This document shows positions 1 through 5,294 of a stretch of 16,051 bases of DNA, one piece after another; positions within the stretch are counted from its first letter, which is position 1; every line of letters begins with the position of its first letter. A program made the translations under genes and the position numbers. Source of the DNA: an uncultured Nocardioides sp. (GTDB taxonomy: Bacteria > Actinomycetota > Actinomycetes > Propionibacteriales > Nocardioidaceae); contig NZ_CAMPGZ010000088.1 of the NCBI RefSeq assembly GCF_946885725.1, positions 1 to 16,051 of the forward strand, given 5' to 3'. Under the pieces are notes generated by a model. It was given only the letters and a program-made list of their open reading frames with translations, did not search any database and was not told the origin of the DNA.

Positions 1-37
1 GTATCCCCTGATACGGACGACCCCTGGATCTGTCCGT
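1..37. terminator. possible hairpins downstream of the first leftward gene
   Basis: Two small inverted repeats lie just past the stop of the leftward membrane-protein gene. GTATC/GATAC (1-5 with 10-14) has a 4-base loop, and ACGGAC/GTCCGT (13-18 with 32-37) has a 13-base loop. Neither is followed by a T run, so they would act only as GC-rich, actinobacterial-style terminators. Nothing else is visible before base 52. Confidence 0.3.
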
Positions 38-51
38 CATGACGCCGCTAG

Positions 52-759
52 CTAGCCGGCCCCGGGGTCGTCCACCTCCCCGTCCGCCGCGGCCTCCGCC
101 GCGTCATCCTCCTCGGGGCTCCGCCGTACGAGGAACGGCAGCGGGTTCCCGGCCGCGCGAGCACCCGACGACAGCCACTCCTGCACCTCCGTCGGGTGAC
201 GACGCTCCAGCTCGTCGAGGTACAGCTGCCGAAGGCCGACCACCTCGAGCCGCCGCGCGGCGCCCCGGCTCGTCTCCAGACGCACGAAGCTGCGTCGCCA
301 TGCGTGGCAGAGCGCCTCGTCATCGAGGGTACGGACCGCGTCGACGTCGACCATCCCCGGCAGCAGGGAGTCGAGCGGCGCAACGCTGCCGTCCGGTTCG
401 ACCTCCTCGGGTACGGCGAGCTCCTCCTCAGGTTCGGGTCGGCCCGTGCGCAGGAGGATGCTCGCCGCCGGTGAGGTCACGGCGAGCAGGACCAGGAGGA
501 AGGCACCCGACCAGCCGAGCGCCGCGAGCAGTCCCGCGGCCGCCATCAGGCCCAGCGCCGTCCAGCACCCGGCGCGTACCGACGCCCGGAGCCTTCTGCC
601 CGCGGCCAGCGAGATGAGGAACCCGGGCAGGAAGAAGGCGACCGACGACGCCGCGGGCCCTGCCACGCCCCACACGACGACAGCGCAACCCAGGCCCAAC
701 GCGATCGTCATGCCCGCGGCGATCTTCCAGACACTGTGGTGAGTCCGCCATCGACCCAT
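52..759 (-). CDS. membrane protein with conserved unnamed cytosolic C-terminal domain
   Basis: A 235-residue protein of unknown function. The N-terminal half is hydrophobic, with about four membrane segments at roughly residues 12-32, 36-53, 64-81 and 83-102. An acidic linker (about 108-125) follows. The cytosolic part (about 143-210) holds a pattern I recall from many actinobacterial hypothetical proteins: LDDEALCHAWRRS at 145, then LRQLYLDELERRHP at 176, then WLSSGARAAGNPLPFL at 195. The tail is acidic and low in complexity. I chose the ATG at 759 because AGGAGG and GGGAG lie just upstream on the minus strand; the in-frame ATG at 789 has no such site. It is divergent from the SHOCT gene at 955. 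It is not a recognised enzyme, and a helical protein-binding role for the tail is only a guess. Confidence 0.75.
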   Translation of the reverse strand: MGRWRTHHSVWKIAAGMTIALGLGCAVVVWGVAGPAASSVAFFLPGFLISLAAGRRLRASVRAGCWTALGLMAAAGLLAALGWSGAFLLVLLAVTSPAASILLRTGRPEPEEELAVPEEVEPDGSVAPLDSLLPGMVDVDAVRTLDDEALCHAWRRSFVRLETSRGAARRLEVVGLRQLYLDELERRHPTEVQEWLSSGARAAGNPLPFLVRRSPEEDDAAEAAADGEVDDPGAG

Positions 760-842
760 CGCGCCGCTCCCGCCTCCTGTCCGCACCATCGCAAGCGGAG
801 CGTGCCGCAGCCCCGCAGCGTCGACGTCACCCGATGCAGGTG

Positions 843-882
843 ACGGGCGGGACGCCGGCACGCCGCGCCGCGTCTCGCCCGT
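843..882. promoter_or_regulatory. long inverted repeat between divergent genes
   Basis: Bases 843-854 pair with 871-882 in a 12-base-pair stem containing one G-T pair (ACGGGCGGGACG with CGTCTCGCCCGT), around a 16-base GC-rich loop. It lies in the 195-base gap between the leftward membrane protein and the rightward SHOCT gene. It could be an operator or a leader hairpin for either gene. I cannot identify a regulator. Confidence 0.4.
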
Positions 883-895
883 AACAGGCGATGCC

Positions 896-910
896 CCGAC
901 GGCGCGTCGG
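896..910. promoter_or_regulatory. palindrome CCGACG-GCG-CGTCGG
   Basis: A perfect 6-base inverted repeat around a 3-base centre, ending 44 bases before the SHOCT start codon. Its position suits an operator or a short leader hairpin. GC-rich palindromes of this length also arise by chance in DNA of this composition, so support is weak. Confidence 0.3.
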
Positions 911-954
911 CCGGAGTTTGAGGACGACGACACGGTCTCTGGAGGGAGAGTCAG

Positions 955-1257
955 ATGCCCGGACTGCTGCGAGGAGTCGCACGCACGGCGGTGGTCGCCG
1001 GCACGGCGAGTGCGGTGAACGGCCGCGTGCAGCGACGACAGGCCGAGAAGTTCGCCGAGCGCGACGCGCACATCGCTGCTTCGCGCCAGCAGGCGTACGC
1101 GGCCGAGCAGGGTTACGGCCAGCCGGCGCCGCCACCGCCGCAGCCGGCCGCCGAAGACCGGCTCGCGCAGCTCGAGCGGCTCGGCCAGCTGCAGGCGCAG
1201 GGTGTGCTCAGCCCGGAGGAGTTCGCGGCCGAGAAGGCTCGCATTCTCGGGTCCTGA
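955..1257 (+). CDS. SHOCT domain protein
   Basis: A complete small protein of 100 residues. The N-terminus (1-30) has a short Ala/Val-rich stretch followed by basic residues. The middle is a Gln/Pro-rich linker (about 44-66), and the C-terminus (about 68-98) is a SHOCT domain: LAQLERLGQLQAQGVLSPEE followed by FAAEKARIL. SHOCT is a short two-helix domain usually found at protein ends and thought to mediate oligomerisation; its biochemical role is unsettled. The start is supported by GGAGGGAG about 7 bases before the ATG. The stop is 15 bases before the K+ channel start, so the two are probably co-transcribed. A second SHOCT protein lies nearby at 2471-2920 on the other strand. I recall similar actinobacterial proteins of nearly the same N-terminal sequence, all without assigned function. 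Confidence 0.85.
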   Translation: MPGLLRGVARTAVVAGTASAVNGRVQRRQAEKFAERDAHIAASRQQAYAAEQGYGQPAPPPPQPAAEDRLAQLERLGQLQAQGVLSPEEFAAEKARILGS

Positions 1258-1272
1258 GTCTCCGAGACGAGG

Positions 1273-1884
1273 ATGCCGGTGAGCCGGGAAGACGCGGACC
1301 AGCCGTTCCTCCCCGCGGACGGGTCCGCCGAACGCCGGCACAAGGACCGGCGTGCCACGGCCCGGGCGCTCCTGAGCTCGGGCGTGGTCTCGGGAGTGGT
1401 CGTGCTCGCCTACTTCCTGCTCCCGCTGTCCTCCTCGCTGACCGGGGACACCCCGCTCGTGCTCGCCGGGGGGCTCCTCGTCGTCGCCGTGCTGCTCTGG
1501 TGGCACGTGCGGTCGATCATCCAGTCTCCCCACCCGATACTCCGGGCCGTCACGGCGTTGGCCACGACGGTGCCCGTGTTCATCGTCCTGTTCGCCGGGA
1601 CGTACTTCGTGATGGGCAGCACCGATCCGGCGCAGTTCTCGGAGCCGTTGTCGCGTCTCGACTCCGTCTACTACACGGTGACCATCTTCGCGACGGTCGG
1701 GTTCGGCGACATCACGCCCCTCTCTGCGCCGGCTCGCGCGACGACGACGCTGCAGATGGTGGGCGACCTCGTCCTGGTCGGTCTCGTCGTGCAGGTGATC
1801 GTCGGGGCGATGCGTCAGGGCATCCGGCGCAAGGAGGGCGAGGCAGCCTCCTCCGCCGCCGACGTACCGGAGGACTCGCTGTGA
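1273..1884 (+). CDS. potassium channel family protein (Ion_trans_2)
   Basis: A 203-residue membrane protein with a K+ channel pore. The cytosolic N-terminus (1-33) is charged. Hydrophobic segments fall at about 36-53, 61-78, 90-114 and 158-179. Between the last two sits the pore loop with selectivity filter TVGFGD at 141-146, preceded by the pore-helix stretch DSVYYTVTIFA. The last four-fifths therefore match the two-helix-plus-pore Ion_trans_2 fold, with two extra helices in front. There is no large cytosolic RCK or cyclic-nucleotide domain and no voltage-sensor arginine array, so it is likely a small leak-type or stretch-responsive channel working as a tetramer; gating is unknown. The ribosome site before ATG 1273 is weak (GACGAGG), consistent with coupling to the SHOCT gene 15 bases upstream. 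Confidence 0.9.
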   Translation: MPVSREDADQPFLPADGSAERRHKDRRATARALLSSGVVSGVVVLAYFLLPLSSSLTGDTPLVLAGGLLVVAVLLWWHVRSIIQSPHPILRAVTALATTVPVFIVLFAGTYFVMGSTDPAQFSEPLSRLDSVYYTVTIFATVGFGDITPLSAPARATTTLQMVGDLVLVGLVVQVIVGAMRQGIRRKEGEAASSAADVPEDSL

Positions 1885-1898
1885 GCCCCGACCGACGT

Positions 1899-1913
1899 CA
1901 CCCGCTTCGGGTG
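1899..1913 (+). terminator. short hairpin between channel and lipoprotein genes
   Basis: CACCCG-CTT-CGGGTG is a perfect 6-base stem with a 3-base loop, beginning 14 bases after the channel stop and ending 47 bases before the lipoprotein start. It may be a partial terminator or a processing hairpin within the run. There is no T tract. Confidence 0.35.
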
Positions 1914-1960
1914 TCCGGGTGGACGGGCCGCGGACGGATCCTTCGCGTGGAGGGAGCGCC

Positions 1961-2410
1961 ATGACTGAGACGAGGAACCGCACCCGGACGAGGGGCACAG
2001 CCTGTGCCGTGGGCATCGTGGCTTGCTTGGTGGTCACGGGATGTGGCGGCAACTCGGGAGCCACGCGTAGCTCGGCGGCGGACGCCGATGCCTGTGACGC
2101 ACTGAGCAGGTTCGACAACTCGTTCGAGGCGACGGTCTCCGCGGTCAAGAGCGCCGACACCAACGCCATCCACGCGTCGGTGGCCGGCCTGAAGCAGGAG
2201 TACCTCGCCGTCCAGCAGGCCCTCCAGGCACAGGCACCCGAGGTGCACGAGCAGGTCACCGCCGCGATGACCAAGCTGAGCCAGGCCGTCGCCCGACTGC
2301 CGCGAGACGCGAGTGCCGAGCGGGTCCAGGCCGGGGTGAGCAAGCAGGTCGACGGGGTGCAGGACGCCGTCGACGACGCCATGACGAAACTGGAATGCCC
2401 GTCGTCCTGA
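1961..2410 (+). CDS. small secreted lipoprotein, function unknown
   Basis: A 149-residue predicted lipoprotein. Residues 1-12 are polar and rich in Arg, 13-27 are hydrophobic, and the lipobox VTGC places the lipidated cysteine at 28, followed by the flexible GGNSG stretch. The mature part is mostly helical and rich in Ala, Gln and Val. Two further cysteines, Cys45 and Cys146, sit near its two ends and could form a disulfide closing a helical bundle. ATG 1961 is chosen because GGAGGGAG lies 5-12 bases upstream and the signal peptide then starts correctly; an upstream in-frame ATG at 1919 would add 14 residues without a ribosome site. It follows the K+ channel gene in the same direction after 76 bases and is convergent with the gene at 2471. 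No enzyme motif is visible. Confidence 0.8.
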   Translation: MTETRNRTRTRGTACAVGIVACLVVTGCGGNSGATRSSAADADACDALSRFDNSFEATVSAVKSADTNAIHASVAGLKQEYLAVQQALQAQAPEVHEQVTAAMTKLSQAVARLPRDASAERVQAGVSKQVDGVQDAVDDAMTKLECPSS

Positions 2411-2443
2411 AGCCGGGTCACAGGCGGCTCCAGAACGACGGGC
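2397..2443. terminator. long bidirectional hairpin between convergent genes
   Basis: GCCCGTCGT (2397-2405) pairs perfectly with ACGACGGGC (2435-2443). After one mismatch CTG (2407-2409) pairs with CAG (2431-2433), and after another AGCC (2411-2414) pairs with GGCT (2426-2429), leaving an 11-base loop. The total is 16 base pairs with two single mismatches. It includes the lipoprotein stop codon (2408-2410) and ends 27 bases from the stop of the leftward gene, so it probably terminates both. No T tract follows on either strand, as is common in actinobacteria. Confidence 0.65.
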
Positions 2444-2470
2444 GTGGTGGTCCTGCGCGCTGAGCTGTGC

Positions 2471-2920
2471 TCAGCTGGCCGCAGCGTGCTGCGGCGGCGA
2501 CGCCTGCGCCGGCGGCGCCGTCGTCGTTCCCCCGAGCACGCGCTGCTTGGCCGCTTCGTACTCCTGCGGTGTCAGGTGTCCCTTGTCGCGCATGTCGGCG
2601 AGCCGGCTGAGCTCGTCGGCGACGCCGCCCCCCTTGTCCGAGGCGGCCACGTCTCGCACGTAGCTGCGGAACATCTGCTCGTTGCGCGCGGCCTCGCGCG
2701 CCGAGCGCTCCTGCATGGTCCGACCCCGGGCGATGAGGTAGGTGAGCACGCCCAGCCACGGCAGCAGGATCACGAAGATGCACCACATGGCCTTCGCAAA
2801 GCCCGACAGGTTCTCATCCCGGAACACGTCACTGATGATCGCGATCAACAGCCAGAACCACGCAACCAGCAGCATGAACCAGAAGATGGAGACCATCACC
2901 TCCCAGACATTCATTCGCAT
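2471..2920 (-). CDS. PLDc_N and SHOCT domain membrane protein
   Basis: A 149-residue protein with two membrane segments at about 8-30 and 42-64, separated by the short charged loop DVFRDENLSG. This helix-loop-helix layout, with the aromatic-rich first helix and the ILLPWLGVLTYLIARG pattern in the second, matches the phospholipase D N-terminal (PLDc_N) family, which has no catalytic HKD motif. A charged, probably helical linker (about 68-95) leads to a C-terminal SHOCT domain (about 101-129: ADELSRLADMRDKGHLTPQE and on) and an Ala/Pro-rich tail. Two ATGs (2920 and 2914) are possible; GAAGGGAAGG immediately upstream suits either. It is convergent with the lipoprotein gene and points the same way as the amidotransferase gene upstream, 124 bases away. 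The role is unknown; assembly with partner SHOCT proteins at the membrane is an inference. Confidence 0.85.
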   Translation of the reverse strand: MRMNVWEVMVSIFWFMLLVAWFWLLIAIISDVFRDENLSGFAKAMWCIFVILLPWLGVLTYLIARGRTMQERSAREAARNEQMFRSYVRDVAASDKGGGVADELSRLADMRDKGHLTPQEYEAAKQRVLGGTTTAPPAQASPPQHAAAS

Positions 2921-2948
2921 GCCTTCCCTTCTCGTGGCGGCTCAGGAC

Positions 2949-2962
2949 CGGCTGTCCAGCCG
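2949..2962 (-). other. small hairpin in leader of the PLDc_N/SHOCT gene
   Basis: CGGCTG-TC-CAGCCG is an almost continuous palindrome 29 bases before the farther start codon of the leftward PLDc_N/SHOCT gene. It may be an operator or a leader hairpin. Chance occurrence is possible. Confidence 0.25.
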
Positions 2963-3030
2963 CATCGCACAGTGAAGTCTGCGAGCGGAGGCCGACTCCC
3001 CCTTCCCCCGAAACGGACCATCGGCCCCGA

Positions 3031-3044
3031 GCCGGCCGTCCGGC
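3031..3044 (-). terminator. hairpin directly after the amidotransferase stop
   Basis: GCCGG-CCGT-CCGGC is a 5-base stem with a 4-base loop abutting the stop codon (3045-3047) of the leftward amidotransferase gene. Short and without a T run, it is at most a weak terminator. Confidence 0.3.
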
Positions 3045-3890
3045 CTACCGCTGCAGCGCACCCTCGACAAAAGGCTCGAAGTGGGACATCTGCAGGTCCG
3101 CGCCGTGGATCACCAGACAGCTCGACTCCGGAACCTCGCGCCACGCGCCCCTGAGTCCGCCCAACGGCTCCGAGACCACCAGCCGCGCGTCCTCCGACAG
3201 GTCCCGCAGCATCGGGTTGTCGGGGTGCTGCTCCCGCAGTGCCGCGACGTCGGTGCTGTGGAAGAGCGACCGGGACATGCCCTCGCTGGAGTAGCGGAAC
3301 GCCCACGTCGTCTCGCCGTCCGTCGTGCAGACGGTCATCTGCATGGGATAGGTGACTGAGTGCCGCCGCGCGGTCTCCTCCACGAACCCGACGGCGCGTG
3401 CCACGGCCGCAGGCGGGTCCTCCTCCAGTCCGAAGGTCCGGGCCAGGAAGAAGAGCATCTCGGTGTCCGTCGTGCCCTCGATGTCCGCGTAGAGGCGTGG
3501 ATCCACGGCGATGGCGAGGTCGCGCTTCATCTCCCGGAACCCCTCGATGTACCCGTTGTGCATGAACAGCCAGTTCTCGTGACGGAACGGGTGGCAGTTC
3601 GTCTGCTGCACCGGCGAGCCGATCGCGGCTCGGATGTGCGCGAACACCCTGGGAGAGCGCACGTGGGCGGAGATCTCGTGGAGGTTGCGGTCGTTCCAGG
3701 CCGGCTCGATGCTCCGGAAGACCCCCGGCACCGGCCCCTCGCCGTACCAGCCGACGCCGAAGCCGTCACCGTTCGTGGGCTCCGCTCCACGCGTCGAGCG
3801 CAGGCTCTGGACGATGAGGGAGTGCTCCGGTCTGTACAGCAGGTCCTCGAGGAGGACCGGTCCGCCGGAGTACGCCAGCCAACGACACAT
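3045..3890 (-). CDS. class II (Ntn-type) glutamine amidotransferase, EgtC/YafJ-like
   Basis: A 281-residue enzyme of the GATase type 2 family, which uses an N-terminal cysteine nucleophile exposed after Met removal. The start at 3890 is fixed by this: it gives MCRWLAYSGG with Cys2, and GGGAGAAGAG lies immediately upstream. The longer frame to 3926 would bury the nucleophile. Other family signatures are NGDGFGVGW at 40-48, HIRAA at 85-89, TNCHPF at 97-102, HNGYI at 111-115 and TDTE at 141-144. Relatives hydrolyse glutamine amides or gamma-glutamyl bonds; EgtC removes gamma-glutamate in ergothioneine synthesis. The divergent neighbour is a gamma-glutamyl-ligase-type enzyme 113 bases away, suggesting paired chemistry. 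No egtB or egtD gene is visible here, so calling it EgtC is not justified. No synthase domain is fused, so it acts alone or with a separate partner. Confidence 0.9.
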   Translation of the reverse strand: MCRWLAYSGGPVLLEDLLYRPEHSLIVQSLRSTRGAEPTNGDGFGVGWYGEGPVPGVFRSIEPAWNDRNLHEISAHVRSPRVFAHIRAAIGSPVQQTNCHPFRHENWLFMHNGYIEGFREMKRDLAIAVDPRLYADIEGTTDTEMLFFLARTFGLEEDPPAAVARAVGFVEETARRHSVTYPMQMTVCTTDGETTWAFRYSSEGMSRSLFHSTDVAALREQHPDNPMLRDLSEDARLVVSEPLGGLRGAWREVPESSCLVIHGADLQMSHFEPFVEGALQR

Positions 3891-4003
3891 CTCTTCTCCC
3901 TGGTCACCCGGGTCTGTTGCCAGCACTCCACAGCCCCGAGAGGTCCGCGTGATCGTCCGAAGCGTGTGAGGCGCGGCCCTCGAGAGGGTGACGACGGTGG
4001 GAC

Positions 4004-5179
4004 ATGCGCGAACCGTTGACCCGGACCACCGCCGCGCAGGAGCGGTTGCCTGCCCTGCGCACGGTCGGAGTCGAGGAGGAGCTCCTGCTCGTGGACGCCG
4101 AGACCGGTCGCCCGCTCACGCGGGGGTCCGGGGTCATCAGCCGAGCCCCCGCCCTCGTGCGCACCACCGGAGCCGGCGGCGTGGGAGAGTGGCTCGGCCC
4201 TCCCGCCGGGCACGTCGCGAGCGAGCTGCAACAGCAGCAGGTCGAGATCGCCACGGCACCGCGCACGGCGCCGCTCGGCCTGGAGCAGGACCTGCGAGCC
4301 TGGCGCGCCGCCGCCGGCGCCGCGGCCGAGGAGCTGGGCGCTCGGGTCGTGGCGACCGGGATGTCCCCTCTGCCCTTCACGCCGGCGCCGACGGCCGACC
4401 GGCGGTACGCCGCCATCATGGAGCACTTCGGGCTCACGGCCCGGCAGCAGCTCACGTGCGGCTGCCACGTGCACGTGGCCGTCGCCTCGGACGACGAGGC
4501 GGTCGGCGTCCTCGACCGGATCAGGCCGTGGCTGCCCGTGCTGCTCGCGATCAGCACCAACTCGCCTTACTACGCGGGTGAGGACACCGGCTTCGCCAGC
4601 TTCCGGTCGCAGGCCTGGGCACGGTGGCCGACCGCCGGCCCGCCGGAGCGGTTCGGGTCGGCCCGCAGGTACCACGCGTTCGTCGACCAGCTGCTGAGCA
4701 CCGGCGTCCCACTCGACCACAAGATGGTCTACTTCGACGCCAGGCTGTCGCCGACGTTCCCCACGATCGAGATCCGCGTGGCCGACGTGTGCCTCGACGT
4801 CCAGGACTCCGTGCTGGTCGCGGCGCTGTGCCGCGGCCTCGTCGAGACCGCGGCCCTGGCGTGGGCAGCCGGCGACGAGGCGCCCGACGTACCCACCGAG
4901 CTCCTGCGCCTGGCCACGTGGCGGGCCGGCCACGACGGGGTCGACGGCGCCCTGCTCGACCCGTTCACGGCGCTCCCCCACCCCGCGACCGAGGTCCTCG
5001 GCCAGCTCCTCGAGTACGTCGAGCCCGCCCTCCTAGAAGCCGGCGACCTCTACTTCGTGGAGCGCCAGCTCAGCGCCGTCCTGAAACGCGGCACCGGTGC
5101 CTGGCGCCAGCGCGAGCTCGCCGCCGACCGCGACCTCCCCGCCGTCGTCGCCGCCCTCGCCCGCGCCACCCTCGCGTGA
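4004..5179 (+). CDS. carboxylate-amine ligase, GCS2/YbdK family (glutamate-cysteine ligase type 2)
   Basis: A 391-residue cytosolic enzyme of normal length for the YbdK branch of the GCS2 family, which forms gamma-glutamyl-type amide bonds using ATP; YbdK itself has weak glutamate-cysteine ligase activity. Signatures in order are GVEEELLLVD at 22-31, CGCHVHVAV at 152-160, STNSPYYAGEDTGFASFRSQ at 184-203 with WARWPTAGPP just after, and FPTIEIRVADVCLDVQDSV at 252-270. The acidic GVEEE segment and the IEIRVADV strand carry the metal- and ATP-binding residues of the family. ATG 4004 has only a weak GGTGGG site 3-8 bases upstream, but no better in-frame start exists. It is divergent from the amidotransferase and convergent with the BNR gene. 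The true substrate amine is unknown: it could be cysteine, or something specific to actinobacteria. Confidence 0.92.
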   Translation: MREPLTRTTAAQERLPALRTVGVEEELLLVDAETGRPLTRGSGVISRAPALVRTTGAGGVGEWLGPPAGHVASELQQQQVEIATAPRTAPLGLEQDLRAWRAAAGAAAEELGARVVATGMSPLPFTPAPTADRRYAAIMEHFGLTARQQLTCGCHVHVAVASDDEAVGVLDRIRPWLPVLLAISTNSPYYAGEDTGFASFRSQAWARWPTAGPPERFGSARRYHAFVDQLLSTGVPLDHKMVYFDARLSPTFPTIEIRVADVCLDVQDSVLVAALCRGLVETAALAWAAGDEAPDVPTELLRLATWRAGHDGVDGALLDPFTALPHPATEVLGQLLEYVEPALLEAGDLYFVERQLSAVLKRGTGAWRQRELAADRDLPAVVAALARATLA

Positions 5180-5197
5180 CGTGACTGCCCGGCTCAC

Positions 5198-5212
5198 GGG
5201 TCCTCCGGACCC
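5198..5212 (+). terminator. hairpin after the carboxylate-amine ligase gene
   Basis: GGGTCC-TCC-GGACCC is a perfect 6-base stem with a 3-base loop, starting 18 bases past the ligase stop. Its place between convergent genes suits a terminator, though no T tract follows. Confidence 0.45.
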
Positions 5213-5250
5213 CACGCGCGAGGAGTCAGTTATTCAGCCTCGTCGGCGGC

Positions 5251-5262
5251 GTGTCGCGACAC
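5251..5262. promoter_or_regulatory. perfect 12-base palindrome GTGTCGCGACAC
   Basis: An uninterrupted self-complementary 12-mer in the 115-base gap between two convergent genes, where no promoter is expected. It could form part of a terminator (5-base stem, 2-base loop is strained) or bind a dimeric protein. I do not recognise it as a known operator. Confidence 0.35.
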
Positions 5263-5280
5263 AAATGACCCCTCGGCACG

Positions 5281-5293
5281 GGGCGGGTCGCCC
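5281..5293 (-). terminator. hairpin after the BNR gene
   Basis: GGGCG-GGT-CGCCC is a 5-base stem with a 3-base loop, one base past the stop of the leftward BNR gene. It probably helps terminate the polysaccharide operon. There is no T tract. Confidence 0.35.
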
Positions 5294-5294
5294 G

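Noticed and set aside
760..2421. A very long leftward open frame continuing upstream of the first gene, opposite the SHOCT, channel and lipoprotein genes
   Set aside because: It lies antisense to three genes with clear domains and ribosome sites, and its translation is Arg/Gly/Asp-rich low-complexity sequence typical of GC-driven spurious frames. Only the part from 759 leftward looks real.
3891..4003. TTGCCA at 3917 as a -35 element for the ligase gene
   Set aside because: No acceptable -10 element occurs at a 16-19 base spacing, so I did not list a promoter.
3527..4981. 484-codon leftward frame across the ligase and amidotransferase genes
   Set aside because: Antisense to the GCS2 ligase and overlapping the amidotransferase in another frame; composition is typical of a shadow frame and no motif is visible.
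3045..5179. Calling the amidotransferase and ligase egtC and egtA of an ergothioneine cluster
   Set aside because: The families are related, but the amidotransferase start sequence is of the broader YafJ-like type, the ligase is YbdK-like, and no egtB or egtD is in the window.
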